A DNA stretch of 64,000 nucleotides, taken from NCBI RefSeq assembly GCF_000940805.1, contig NZ_CP007142.1:5184593-5248592 (forward strand), in the 5' to 3' direction. Positions 40,416 to 49,056 of this stretch are shown here, in pieces. The notes under the pieces were generated by a model, which saw nothing but the letters and a program-made list of their open reading frames with translations, ran no database searches and had not been told where the DNA came from. Every line of letters begins with the position of its first letter. The stretch's first letter is position 1. Position numbers and translations under genes: made by a program. Source of the DNA: Gynuella sunshinyii YC6258. Its GTDB lineage: Bacteria; Pseudomonadota; Gammaproteobacteria; Pseudomonadales; Natronospirillaceae.

Positions 40416-42134
40416 TTAACGGGCCGAGAGGATTTGTGTCAGACCGGTTTTATCGCCATCTTCCAGAGTCTGATGAACCGTATCAAACAAGGGCTCAATC
40501 ACGCCATCACGCCCCTCAACATAGCTCTGCTCATTGACGATCACCTTATATGCCTTGTTCAACATAATGGCACGTTCAGGGCTCGGCACCAGCAGCTCGC
40601 TGATATCGGTTCGCAATCTCGCAAACGCATCAGGTTTCGGCTGACCGTATTGATCGAAAAACCGGGCAATCACCTCATCATTGGTACGGAACTCGTTGCC
40701 CGATAAATTAGCCTTCAGATAATAACTGTACTCTGGCTCACCATCGGACTCGCGCAATGGATCAGGAATGCCGGCAAGGCCTTTTTCCTGCCAGTGATAC
40801 CAGCCAGACCGATAGGCCTCAAAATCAAACTTACGGTCGAACGCAAACGTAGTGTCCACCGTGACCCCGATACCACCATGGCAGCCAAGACAGAACCCGT
40901 GCTCTTCATAGGTTTGGGGGCGTAATTGTCCGTCTTTTTCTTCGATAAATCCCTGCAACACCCAACCCTGAAGGTTTTCCACCCCCTCTTCCGGATTACC
41001 ATAAATGGTTTTAGTGCGCGCGGGAAAATCATGGCGTTCCTTGGTTTCGTTATCCGCAATTACCCGATTGTCATAATAATTACGCCACAGTTTTTTACGG
41101 GAATAACGCAACTCTTTCATCCGCGGTGCCAGCACCACCTCATCACTGGCATTCACATCCAGATAACGGACGCTGTGCAAAAATTCAGTTCCCAGTGGAT
41201 ACAATCCACCAGATAAATGCTCATCCCCTTTCTCAAACAACACCCTGGCCTTGCCAACATAAGACATAAAGTGCTTTTCCTTGGGTGCCCAGTCATAGGT
41301 CACCTGAGTGGCCGTCGCCAGTTGACCATCTTTATCCAGATCAACCTTGAGCACCCGCTCATCCACAGCGGCAATACCCACATTCCGGCGCTTGATTAAG
41401 GCCTCTACAATCGCCAGATTCACTTTATACACCTGCAGATCAAACTGTCCGGCCTCATTCTGCTGAAAACGCTCCGGCAGCCGGATCATCACATCATCCA
41501 TGGAACCATTGGTCGGCATAAAGGTGCCCGGGAAAGGATAATACGCAAACACCCGCCAGCCGCTGTAATCACCATTGGGTTTATGATCAAAGCCATCCTG
41601 ATCAAAGTGATAATACATATCCGGCGTATAACCATCCCACTGGCCATTCTGATTCACATCCCACTGCGGCAGGTTGTTCTGAATACGCTGCGCCAACAGC
41701 AACTGACCATTGGCATCGATATAATTACTCTCCTTCACATAATCCATCATGCTCAAGTCCGACATCATGGCAACTTCATGAGTTCTGTCCTTAAACAGAT
41801 TGGCCCAGTGATTTTCACTCGCCGGTTCCGGTAATGTCAGTTCAACCTGAAGACCGCTGTCATCCAGATAGTTAGGCGCCTTATTTTGGGTATGACAGAT
41901 ATAACAGGGGTTATGACCATAACCATGACTGTCGATGGTCTTGGTATAACACTGCGGCACCAGATACGAGGTAGGATTATGCAGCGCCGTAGATGCCAAC
42001 CGGGCATCCACCTTGCCCAATACCGGGGCCACGGCGGCTTTTGGCTCAGGGTTCTGAACCGGATCGGAGGATTCACAAGCGGACAAAACCGCCATCATTG
42101 CGAGACACACAAAACTGAAGGGATGTTTGATCAT
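40416..42134 (-). CDS. diheme c-type cytochrome lipoprotein
   Basis: From ATG 42134 the protein has 572 aa. It begins with a lipoprotein signal (MIKHPFSFVCLAMMAVLSAC, lipobox Cys20). Two c-type heme sites are present, CYICH at 77-81 and CLGCH at 415-419. The intervening region is rich in aromatics and acidic loops (DVNQNGQWDGYTPDMYYHFDQDGFDHKPNGDY). An upstream start would bury the signal peptide, so I reject it. It should be an outer-membrane or periplasm-facing electron carrier or oxidoreductase. It follows the PhoX-like gene by 82 bp on the same strand, and they may work together. Its reaction is unknown. Confidence 0.75.
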   Translation of the reverse strand: MIKHPFSFVCLAMMAVLSACESSDPVQNPEPKAAVAPVLGKVDARLASTALHNPTSYLVPQCYTKTIDSHGYGHNPCYICHTQNKAPNYLDDSGLQVELTLPEPASENHWANLFKDRTHEVAMMSDLSMMDYVKESNYIDANGQLLLAQRIQNNLPQWDVNQNGQWDGYTPDMYYHFDQDGFDHKPNGDYSGWRVFAYYPFPGTFMPTNGSMDDVMIRLPERFQQNEAGQFDLQVYKVNLAIVEALIKRRNVGIAAVDERVLKVDLDKDGQLATATQVTYDWAPKEKHFMSYVGKARVLFEKGDEHLSGGLYPLGTEFLHSVRYLDVNASDEVVLAPRMKELRYSRKKLWRNYYDNRVIADNETKERHDFPARTKTIYGNPEEGVENLQGWVLQGFIEEKDGQLRPQTYEEHGFCLGCHGGIGVTVDTTFAFDRKFDFEAYRSGWYHWQEKGLAGIPDPLRESDGEPEYSYYLKANLSGNEFRTNDEVIARFFDQYGQPKPDAFARLRTDISELLVPSPERAIMLNKAYKVIVNEQSYVEGRDGVIEPLFDTVHQTLEDGDKTGLTQILSAR

Positions 42135-42216
42135 GGAATTATTCTTACAGAAAAAGGAGTTCAGATAGCTCTGAACTCCGAACGCGATTAACCTCGACAT
42201 TAATCGAATGTTTTTA

Positions 42217-44052
42217 CTATTTCATTTTCTTGGCAGGAAACGGTCCAATATATCCGGTGTAAGCCGCTGCTTCACCATGACCGGTGTTCTTGTCTTCATC
42301 AGACTCGCCATAAGGATGCTGTACCACGCTCATCAGATACGCCCAACCGTTGATATCAGGGTACCAGTAAGGAGAAGTGGTCTCAGAACCGTAAGGAGTC
42401 GTTTCAATACGAGTCAGTTGAGAAGTTTTCAGGTTATACGCCCAGATTGCGTCATTCTGGTGACCAGAACCGGTATCTTCACCGATGATCAAGGTGTCAT
42501 AACCGCTCATGTACGTCAGGTTATCAGGGTTGGCGATACCATTGATATGACAGCTGTTGTTCGCCTCAAAACCTTTAACCTGTGGCGCACGGTCAGTCAC
42601 AGGACGCCCCACCACCAGACCGGTCATGCTTTTCACGACATAGTCAGAACCGATATTTTTGTCTGTTCCAACCGGCAACTGATACACAGCACCACACTTA
42701 TTAGGGCTATCCAGACGAATGTCATTCGATCCACCCAGGTCATAAGACTTGCTTGGCTTACCGCCTTTTTTGAAGTCTTCCATGCCACGCTCAACTTCAG
42801 ACATAGCCATGAAAATACTGTTGTATTCCGGCGCAAAGGTAATGCCTTCTTCTTTCCGGAACTCTGTGGTCGCACCCATCATCGCGGCATAACGACGAGA
42901 TTCCAGACGTGAAGCCACTTTCTCCATACCCGGCTTGACCTGCAGACACTCAAAACCGTAACCACCCGTGTTCACACCGGTAAAGCCCGTTGGGCACTGA
43001 CCCTCTTTACTGCCTTCAGCAGTTGCGAAGATATCATCGAAGGTGACTTTCTTAGGACCATCCAGATAAGGTTTGATCTCTTCATCGGTCGCATGACCCA
43101 GATTGATCCATTCGATATCCGCTGCACCCACGCCGTAAGAACTGGTTTGATTCCACTTCAGGGCATACAAAGTACCGGCAGACAAATCTTTCTTCTTATC
43201 AGCCACAAACATGAACAGGCTGACGTTAGTACCGTCATCAGTGATATAAGCCGTTTTCTGATCCGGCATAACATACGCCAGCTCAATCGCCATACGGCCC
43301 ATGGCAAAGTGTTTTTCAATCGTTGTGGTGGGATCGCTCTTACCCTTGGCCTTAACCGTGATTTCAGTGTTCCAGCCATAATAATAAGGGTTCCACTCCA
43401 TACCGCTGGTGTAATAATCCAACTGGGTTTTGGAGTAATCGTCTTTAGCCACATCGGCATTGGTTTTCAGTACCGCCGCATTCGGCTCATATTCTTCTGA
43501 TGCCAGATGAGTGTTCCAAGGCGTTACCGACGCCGCACAATGCACCCAACCACCCCAGGTATTGGACTGATCCAACTGCCACTGATTAATCGGTGTCAGC
43601 TCACCGGTTTTTTTATTCTGATCCAGCTCCAGCAGGAAGAACGCACCCGGACGGGTTTCATGCTGGGAAACAGAGAACAAGCGCTTACCAACAGGCAACA
43701 AAGACGTGTGCTCATTGGCATTGGAAATTCTGATTTCACCGTCTTCGCCGCGGATAGGATTACCATCGGCATCGATAATCTGACCAAACTTAATACCATT
43801 CAGCTCCTGACCAGAGCGCATCAACGTATGAAAACCAAAATTGGCAACGGGCTGGCCATCGATCTCAGCCGCAGAAACACGCACTTCACGCTTTTCTGCA
43901 TCCGTCAGTGGAGCCGAAACACCATCGAAAGTCAGGACCGCGTCGGCGCCCAGCTTCTTGGCGGCATATGCAGCTGTTGCCACAGACATGCCAACAACGC
44001 CAGCCAGCGCAACGGCAACCGCCAGGCCCTTCACAGCAAATTGCTTGTTCAT
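42217..44052 (-). CDS. PhoX-like (DUF839) exported protein
   Basis: The 611-aa protein starts at ATG 44052, with AGGAG 8-12 nt upstream, and has a Sec-type signal ending VATAAYA. The body shows the PhoX/DUF839 signature HCAASVTPWNTHLASEEYEP, NANEHTSLLPVG, AIELAYVMPDQKTAYITDDG and DNLTYMSGYDTLIIGEDTG. PhoX enzymes are calcium/iron phosphatases exported by Tat. Here no twin-arginine motif is visible, so export should be by Sec and phosphatase function is uncertain. It may share a transcript with the diheme lipoprotein. Confidence 0.82.
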   Translation of the reverse strand: MNKQFAVKGLAVAVALAGVVGMSVATAAYAAKKLGADAVLTFDGVSAPLTDAEKREVRVSAAEIDGQPVANFGFHTLMRSGQELNGIKFGQIIDADGNPIRGEDGEIRISNANEHTSLLPVGKRLFSVSQHETRPGAFFLLELDQNKKTGELTPINQWQLDQSNTWGGWVHCAASVTPWNTHLASEEYEPNAAVLKTNADVAKDDYSKTQLDYYTSGMEWNPYYYGWNTEITVKAKGKSDPTTTIEKHFAMGRMAIELAYVMPDQKTAYITDDGTNVSLFMFVADKKKDLSAGTLYALKWNQTSSYGVGAADIEWINLGHATDEEIKPYLDGPKKVTFDDIFATAEGSKEGQCPTGFTGVNTGGYGFECLQVKPGMEKVASRLESRRYAAMMGATTEFRKEEGITFAPEYNSIFMAMSEVERGMEDFKKGGKPSKSYDLGGSNDIRLDSPNKCGAVYQLPVGTDKNIGSDYVVKSMTGLVVGRPVTDRAPQVKGFEANNSCHINGIANPDNLTYMSGYDTLIIGEDTGSGHQNDAIWAYNLKTSQLTRIETTPYGSETTSPYWYPDINGWAYLMSVVQHPYGESDEDKNTGHGEAAAYTGYIGPFPAKKMK

Positions 44053-44341
44053 GGAAAGTACTCCTAAATTATTGTGCTGCACGAATTGCAGTCTTGTAGT
44101 CGGGGGAAATCCGAGTCGTTCAAATATCCGGATGGCGACACACTAAAGGGAAAAAATGACAGAAATATTGCAGAACGCTGACAAGATGGCATTTCAGCCA
44201 GAAAATCCAAAAACGCCCGGATTTGCCCCGAAAACCAGCCAAACCCCACAATCCAGGGAGCTTGCAACCCTCACCAGGCCCTAAACGACGTGAAACAAAC
44301 CCTTTTAAATCAAAGCACTAGCACTTCGGCAAAAGCCCCGT

Positions 44342-44347
44342 TATAAT
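44342..44347 (+). promoter_or_regulatory. -10 element of the tRNA promoter
   Basis: TATAAT is followed by a GC-only stretch (CCCCGCCCGC), a discriminator typical of stringently controlled stable-RNA promoters. It lies 72 bp before the broken tRNA. No good -35 match is evident at the expected distance. Transcription from here would run through the tRNA half into the intact tRNA at 44489. The rest of the 367-bp gap 44053-44419 shows only the promoter region of the PhoX-like gene. Confidence 0.6.
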
Positions 44348-44419
44348 CCCCGCCCGCAGCTGACCGAGGCACTCGCCTCAAGCAATACCAGACCTCAGCT
44401 GAACCTACCAAGGTTAAAT

Positions 44420-44460
44420 GGGCCCATAGCTCAGTTGGTTAGAGCATCCGACTCATAATC
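44420..44460 (+). pseudogene. 5' half of a disrupted CAU-anticodon tRNA gene
   Basis: GGGCCCA, TA, a complete D arm (GCTC...GAGC) and the anticodon arm through ACTCATAATC are present. After base 44460 the sequence no longer resembles a tRNA. The 3' half at 59388-59434 ends in TGGGCCC-ACCA, which pairs perfectly with this 5' GGGCCCA. The two pieces are therefore the same tRNA split by the island. Joined, they give a tRNA with full acceptor, D and T arms. Confidence 0.85.
44450..44460 (+). repeat. left attachment core of the island
   Basis: GACTCATAATC, the anticodon loop and 3' stem of the split tRNA, is identical to 59388-59398. It is the 11-bp crossover core at the left end. The intact tRNA at 44519-44529 carries the same 11 bp. 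Confidence 0.8.
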
Positions 44461-44488
44461 AATAGGCCAGGGGTAAAAAAGTTTAAAT

Positions 44489-44565
44489 GGGCCTGTAGCT
44501 CAGTTGGTTAGAGCACACGACTCATAATCGTTAGGTCCTCGGTTCAAGTCCGAGCAGGCCCACCA
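44489..44565 (+). tRNA. intact tRNA, anticodon CAU (probably tRNA-Ile2, else elongator Met)
   Basis: The 77-nt gene folds fully: acceptor GGGCCTG/CAGGCCC, D stem GCTC/GAGC, anticodon stem ACGA/TCGT (the 27-43 position is C-T), loop CTCATAA with anticodon CAT, T arm CTCGG-TTCAAGT-CCGAG, and encoded CCA. Pairs C4-G69 and C5-G68 and the TTCAAGT T loop match E. coli tRNA-Ile2 rather than elongator tRNA-Met, so it probably receives lysidine and reads AUA. It lies 28 bp inside the left end of the island and differs in several stems from the tRNA the island disrupts. Confidence 0.85.
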
Positions 44566-44628
44566 TTTAAACCTTTAAAATCAATAAGTTACAAAATTTC
44601 TTGCGGTTTCGCCGGGGTCTGAAACTAC

Positions 44629-44709
44629 GTAACCCCACGTCACTCCCCCTCTCGACTACTAAACTCCTCCTGTAAGAACTATATTTGCGGGGTTACACTG
44701 GGGTTACAT
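44629..44709. repeat. GGGGTTAC arm-type repeats, left end
   Basis: GGGGTTACA occurs twice 11 bp apart within 44689-44709. An inverted copy (GTAACCCC) lies at 44629-44636. The 21-bp block 44689-44709 is identical and in the same orientation at 59252-59272, next to the integrase start. These are candidates for integrase arm sites or AlpA/excisionase sites. The remainder of the gap 44566-44810 has no gene; AAGGAG before the gene at 44811 is its ribosome site. Confidence 0.7.
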
Positions 44710-44810
44710 TAGGTGGTCACATAACCGGGTTGAAGCATCACCTTGAAATGCTCTTTTGACCTTCAGCAATAGCGGTCCAGCAAGAGCCGTAAAGGAGATA
44801 GCCCATAACA

Positions 44811-45512
44811 ATGTCTAACAAAAGGGCTAATACGAATATGAACAAAGTTTTCATATGCATGGCGAATTCAAGAAAGCTATCTGGCAGATGCATTGCCGGG
44901 AAAGAGTTTGAAAATAATCAGGTGGGAAACTGGGTAAGACCTATTAGTGCGAGAGCTGAGCATGAGATATCCGAAAATGATCGACGTTATTCGGACGGAA
45001 GCACCGCACAAGTCTGGGACATTATAGATGCCCCTTTTAAAAATAAGTCACAACATGCCGCCCAGGAAGAAAACTATTTGATAGACGACGGTTACTATTG
45101 GGAAAAAGTCGGACAATATTCAGGAAGCATAGACGCACTCATCGACTCACCACCTACCTTATGGCAAAACGGCAGCTCAGGTTACAACGGTACCAACGAT
45201 CGCGTTCCTGTAGCTTCAATATCCCAACCAGTTCAGTCTCTGTACTTCATTGCTCCCAGCAGCATCGATATCATTGTGAGGACAGAGGGTGCTGAATTTA
45301 ATAATGCAAAACGAAAAGTAAGGGCTGACTTCACCTACAATGGGGCATCTTACTTGCTATCGATTACAGACCCTGTAGTTGAGCAAACGTATCTAGCACA
45401 AGGTGAAGGCACCTACCAACTATCGGGCAATATATATATGACAATAAGCTTGGGTGAGGCGCTAAATGGATATTACTACAAACTAGTTGCGGGACTTTTT
45501 GAGGCGAAATAA
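44811..45512 (+). CDS. hypothetical protein, possible dual OB-fold (cargo operon gene 1)
   Basis: The 233-aa protein starts with AAGGAG upstream and has the segments NKVFICMANSRKLSGRCIAGKEF, VGNWVRPISARAEHEI, VWDIIDAPFKN and YWEKVGQYSG. It reads as mostly beta strand. It resembles a small family that I recall as a dual-OB-domain protein found beside DUF488, but I cannot verify that here. OB folds bind nucleic acid or nucleotides. Its stop overlaps the next start as TAATG, so production is coupled to DUF488. It has no membrane segment. I infer a role with the two following genes in an island defence or nucleic-acid-processing system. Confidence 0.65.
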   Translation: MSNKRANTNMNKVFICMANSRKLSGRCIAGKEFENNQVGNWVRPISARAEHEISENDRRYSDGSTAQVWDIIDAPFKNKSQHAAQEENYLIDDGYYWEKVGQYSGSIDALIDSPPTLWQNGSSGYNGTNDRVPVASISQPVQSLYFIAPSSIDIIVRTEGAEFNNAKRKVRADFTYNGASYLLSITDPVVEQTYLAQGEGTYQLSGNIYMTISLGEALNGYYYKLVAGLFEAK

Positions 45513-45949
45513 TGAACGTATACTCTATTGGATTCACACAAAAAAAAGCTGAAAAATTCTTTTCGCTCCTTCGAAATGAAGAAATAACAAGATTAGTTGA
45601 CGTACGACTTAACAATGTATCTCAGTTGGCAGGTTTTGCAAAAAAAGACGACTTGATTTTCTTCTTAAAGGAACTCTGCCAAATTCAGTACATTCATATG
45701 CCAGATTTGGCTCCAACAAAGGACATACTCGATCCATACAAAAAGGGAAATATGGAATGGCGAGAATATGAGGACAAATTTATAAACTTAATGATAAGAA
45801 GGAACATCGAGAGAATCGATCACTCCATCATTAAAGATAGCTGCCTTTTGTGTAGCGAACACAAGCCTCACCACTGCCACAGACGCCTTGTCATTGAGTA
45901 CCTGAACAAAGAATGGGGCGAAAATTTCGAAGTGAAACACTTATTTTAA
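45512..45949 (+). CDS. DUF488 family protein (cargo operon gene 2)
   Basis: The 145-aa protein starts YSIGFTQKKAEKFFSLLR and contains RLVDVRLNN and MEWREYEDKF. It ends with the DUF488 motif LLCSEHKPHHCHRRLVIEYL, where Cys, His and Cys-His-Arg residues may bind metal or form an active site. The family has no settled function. It is coupled (TAATG) to the gene before and 12 bp from the gene after. The neighbouring protein has a related C-x-C...CH-GDVL motif. Confidence 0.85.
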   Translation: MNVYSIGFTQKKAEKFFSLLRNEEITRLVDVRLNNVSQLAGFAKKDDLIFFLKELCQIQYIHMPDLAPTKDILDPYKKGNMEWREYEDKFINLMIRRNIERIDHSIIKDSCLLCSEHKPHHCHRRLVIEYLNKEWGENFEVKHLF

Positions 45950-45961
45950 AGCACAATATTT

Positions 45962-46564
45962 ATGAAATTACTGATCCTCTACCCCAGTGAGTTTAAGAGC
46001 TTTAGCAAGTTCACCAGAAAGCTAGACAAAATCCTTTCTGACCGGGAAGCTGATGAAGTCATATTTTTGCTCGACCCCAATAACTTCATTGAGGAATATT
46101 TCAGAGAGAACAAGCCAAACACTAGATCCCGGCAATGCAAGTCATGGCCAGAAATCAATGCAACTCATGCCATTATATTTGACGATGGCGAAGAATTTCC
46201 TATTGAATACAGAAATCTAAAAGAAAGCGGTGTTGATACAAGAAGAATTAAAATTCCTATTACAAGGGTCATCAATATCAAAAAAGAAGACCAGTATAAA
46301 AACTTAAAATCCACCTCTGAATATGAATATATTGGCCGTGGTTCTTACTGGGGAAACCCGTATGCAATGCATGAAGATGGCGCATCAAGAGACGAGGTTA
46401 TTCGAAAATTTAAATATGACTTTGACTATGAAAAATTTCCAAATAAAGAAAAATCGGAAGTGTACAAATTGGCAGGTAAACGACTAGGCTGTTTTTGCAA
46501 GCCAGAAGCCTGTCACGGAGACGTGTTAGCCGATTTTTTGAATAGCTGGGATGATGGAAATTAA
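45962..46564 (+). CDS. DUF4326-type protein with N-terminal Rossmann-like domain (cargo operon gene 3)
   Basis: The 200-aa protein has an N-terminal alpha/beta part (KLLILYPSEFKSFSKFTRKLDKIL, then INATHAIIFDDGEEFPIEYRN), possibly SLOG-like. A C-terminal DUF4326-type domain follows, with YIGRGSYWGNPYAMHEDGASRDEVIRKF and LGCFCKPEACHGDVLADFLN. The GRGSYWGNP and CFC-CHGD motifs are the family hallmarks. Members often occur in phages and mobile elements, and their chemistry is not known. It closes the three-gene cargo operon. I infer action on a nucleotide or nucleic acid. Confidence 0.78.
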   Translation: MKLLILYPSEFKSFSKFTRKLDKILSDREADEVIFLLDPNNFIEEYFRENKPNTRSRQCKSWPEINATHAIIFDDGEEFPIEYRNLKESGVDTRRIKIPITRVINIKKEDQYKNLKSTSEYEYIGRGSYWGNPYAMHEDGASRDEVIRKFKYDFDYEKFPNKEKSEVYKLAGKRLGCFCKPEACHGDVLADFLNSWDDGN

Positions 46565-46603
46565 TCTATTTCCTTTAAGCAAGCACATAGTAACGAGCAC
46601 CTA

Positions 46604-46804
46604 ATGACCGAAAGATATTTTCCCAGATTTCTGGTTACCAAGGCTGAATATGATGCAGCCTCCTCTGAAGAGCGGAGCCGCTATAACTATGTCGTGGTGC
46701 CAGATGAGCCAATCTCATTGCCTAACATCTGCTGCGCCATGAAAACTGAGCGGGAAAGTGCCGAAAACCGCACTAAAACCCGCCCACTCAATGAAAGGAA
46801 ATGA
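46604..46804 (+). CDS. small hypothetical protein
   Basis: This 66-aa reading frame (MTERYFPRFLVTKAEYDAASSEERSRYNYVVVPDE, no known motif) starts 37 bp after the cargo operon. The composition is plausible for a real soluble protein, and it runs into the convergent small gene at 46827. It has no recognised family, and the coding call is moderate. Confidence 0.45.
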   Translation: MTERYFPRFLVTKAEYDAASSEERSRYNYVVVPDEPISLPNICCAMKTERESAENRTKTRPLNERK

Positions 46805-46826
46805 CGAAAACCGCATGAGTGCAGTT

Positions 46827-47072
46827 TCAGTCTTCAAAAATACGGGATAAATCCTCCAATTCATCTATTTTCGAGCTGAAAAGCGCTTTACTGCGGTTTT
46901 CGGCAATTTCTACCTGTCGCCTCTCTTGATTCCGCTCTTCCGCCTGGCGCATCACTTGCCTCAGTTTGAAACGCTCCAAGCCGTTGGCCAGGCACTCATT
47001 GTGAATTGTCTGAGGGCTGTGCAATGCAGACCTCAACGTGTCCAGGATCGTTCCATCTTGGTTAGACGCCAT
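46827..47072 (-). CDS. small helical protein downstream of the relaxase genes
   Basis: From ATG 47072 this is an 81-aa, highly charged helical protein (ERFKLRQVMRQAEERNQERRQVEIAENRSKALF). The start overlaps the preceding gene's stop by 11 bp. A longer frame upstream exists but lies wholly inside that gene. It is the last gene of the minus-strand group behind the relaxase. The function is unknown. Confidence 0.55.
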   Translation of the reverse strand: MASNQDGTILDTLRSALHSPQTIHNECLANGLERFKLRQVMRQAEERNQERRQVEIAENRSKALFSSKIDELEDLSRIFED

Positions 47073-47541
47073 CAGCCACCTCCGCACCCAGGTATTCTTG
47101 CTTAATAAGCGCCAATTGCTGGTCATTAAGTTTTCCTGCCTCACAGGCGGAGTTAACCAGGCTTTCAAGCTCATCAACGGTCAACATGCTGGTCACTACG
47201 CTGGCCAGGGCTGCCGGGGCGAGCGCACGACTGCTGAACACTTCGGCTTCGCCCTTATCCTCGCCGTTTTCAAAATAGGCCGTTTCACACATGAGGGCAT
47301 AGGGGATCTCTCCCAGCCCTTCAGCAACAACACGCACAGAAAAAATCTCTCCCTGGGTGTCTCCCCATTCATCGCTATCAGACTTAAACGTAACCATCGA
47401 CATACGACAATCTCTAGCAGCCTGATTGAAGTCATCATCATTTAATCCGCTGTTATAGATCGTTACCTGAAGTTTGCAATTTAGCCGACTCTGGAGAGAG
47501 GCCACTTGATCCTTTACCAGTTCAATTTTTGATTTACTCAT
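47062..47541 (-). CDS. hypothetical protein in mobilization operon
   Basis: This is an unrecognised 159-aa acidic protein (KSKIELVKDQVASLQSRL, SVRVVAEGLGEIPYALMCETAYFE, SALAPAALASVVTSMLTVDELESLVNSACEAGKLNDQQLALIKQEYLG once the family-like pieces are put in order). It has no membrane segment. It begins 18 bp after the relaxase stop, so it is almost certainly cotranscribed with it. It could be an accessory mobilization factor or cargo. Confidence 0.62.
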   Translation of the reverse strand: MSKSKIELVKDQVASLQSRLNCKLQVTIYNSGLNDDDFNQAARDCRMSMVTFKSDSDEWGDTQGEIFSVRVVAEGLGEIPYALMCETAYFENGEDKGEAEVFSSRALAPAALASVVTSMLTVDELESLVNSACEAGKLNDQQLALIKQEYLGAEVADGV

Positions 47542-47559
47542 TGGTTTTCTCCTGATTCA

Positions 47560-49011
47560 TTACATTTTCGGACTACGTGAGGAACTGGAATTTGTGTTGT
47601 CCGGTGTATTGGTTGCGCCGTTGTTTTTCTCGAACTTGTTCTGATATTTTTGATCTTGCTGGAAGCGGCTTTGAGCGGCTTCTGCCGCTGATTTTTGATC
47701 CGCCGCCAACCCTTGGGCAGGCGCTTGTCCATATTTCGCCAGCTCTTCTTTCGTAGGCTTATAGCCCTCGACCTGAATCCCCATTGTTTGCCCCTGAATC
47801 CACACGGCTCGGCGGTATTCTTCGGAGCCGAACGCGCGAATTTCCTTCCACTCTCTATCCTGTACTTTCTGCTGAGCCAGTTCCAACTCAGCCGCCAGAG
47901 CCCATGAATTTAAAGTCTGGCTGTGAATTGCCTTTCCAGAATCGCGGAAGGCCTCCGCGCCCTCATTTTTCCCTTTCGTCCAGCGGTATACACCTTGAGT
48001 ATCAGCCTGAAACATGCTGATCACGCTGCCCCGGTTAGGGTCGATCTGTGCAGGTTTCCAACGCTCCTCATTAGCCTGTTCCGTAACTTGTTTTTGCTGT
48101 GCCTCCATACGTTTTTTAGCCTGCTGGTAAGCCTCGTCTGCTGCCTCCTGTGAAGCGGCAAGGCCGCCAAAACCGGCTGCTGGTTTTTGAGATGCCTGAG
48201 CATCGTTTGTTTCAATGGTTTGTTGTTGGCTTTGCATACGTGCAATCCTCGCGGTTTGAATATCAATAATGTTGTTTTGAGCCTTGATTGCTTCATTTAG
48301 CTGCCAGCGAGAGGCCCGCTCGTGGTAGCCCATCCTGGCCAGTTGCATGTTCAACGGGCCAACGTGGATTTCAGGAATTTTGTCTGTGATTCCCTGCTCC
48401 TGTAGGGATAGGTGAGAGATGCGCTCATCGAGACCGGCAGCCTCCAATTCGGAGTTCACAATGGAACTCCACTTTTCCCTGATCGCATCTATTTGTTGTC
48501 GCCCTGTTGGTAATCCATTTTTTCGGAGTTTGGCATCGCTCCATTCAAGGAATGTTTTCAGTTTTCCCAGTTCTCCAGCCGCGTCCATTGGGCGAGTAGT
48601 CATCAATAAATGGGCGTGCAAATTTCGGTTGTCTCCTCCTCGACCTGGCGCATGCACGCAAACGTCAATAGCAACCTGGTATTGAGCAATAAGCGCTTGA
48701 GAAAATTGCTCAATAATTCGGTGATGCGCATCTCTTCGAAGTTCATGTGGCAGCGCAAGAATCCACTCTCTGGCCACCCTGGAATCTGAGCGCTTCTCTG
48801 ATATTTCTGCCAGATTCCATAACTCTTCTCGGGACAGTCCAGCACTGTTAAAAACAAACTTATTCAACACACCTTTTTTGCGTTCGTAATCGTTAATAAT
48901 TCCGGTTCTTTCATCCATGATTTTTTCCGCTGCGCGATACGCCGCCGCAGCCGTAGCGCTTCGCCCTTTCGAACGAGCAATGAGCGATGTTTGGCAATAA
49001 AAAATGGCCAT
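47560..49011 (-). CDS. mobA: MobA/MobL (MOB-Q) relaxase with LPD7-like tail
   Basis: The 483-aa protein has the MOB-Q relaxase layout. Motif I carries the likely catalytic Tyr25 in AAAAYRAAEK. The metal-binding histidines are His120, His132 and His134 (HAPGRGGDNRNLHAHLLM). It should nick oriT and lead the transferred strand. The C-terminal half has no primase-like domain, unlike RSF1010 MobA-RepB. It has an LPD7-like stretch (WKEIRAFGSEEYRRAVWIQGQTMG). ATG 49011 is chosen because an upstream start would overlap oriT. The gene is divergent from the 118-aa gene across oriT, as mobA and mobC are in IncQ plasmids. Confidence 0.88.
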   Translation of the reverse strand: MAIFYCQTSLIARSKGRSATAAAAYRAAEKIMDERTGIINDYERKKGVLNKFVFNSAGLSREELWNLAEISEKRSDSRVAREWILALPHELRRDAHHRIIEQFSQALIAQYQVAIDVCVHAPGRGGDNRNLHAHLLMTTRPMDAAGELGKLKTFLEWSDAKLRKNGLPTGRQQIDAIREKWSSIVNSELEAAGLDERISHLSLQEQGITDKIPEIHVGPLNMQLARMGYHERASRWQLNEAIKAQNNIIDIQTARIARMQSQQQTIETNDAQASQKPAAGFGGLAASQEAADEAYQQAKKRMEAQQKQVTEQANEERWKPAQIDPNRGSVISMFQADTQGVYRWTKGKNEGAEAFRDSGKAIHSQTLNSWALAAELELAQQKVQDREWKEIRAFGSEEYRRAVWIQGQTMGIQVEGYKPTKEELAKYGQAPAQGLAADQKSAAEAAQSRFQQDQKYQNKFEKNNGATNTPDNTNSSSSRSPKM

Positions 49012-49056
49012 GAAAAGAACCTCGGTTTTCTCTTTTTCGCGCAGCGAAAAACGCAT

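Noticed and set aside
44420-44460. A second functional tRNA
   Set aside because: Sequence after the anticodon arm has no T arm or acceptor strand; its matching half is 14.9 kb away.
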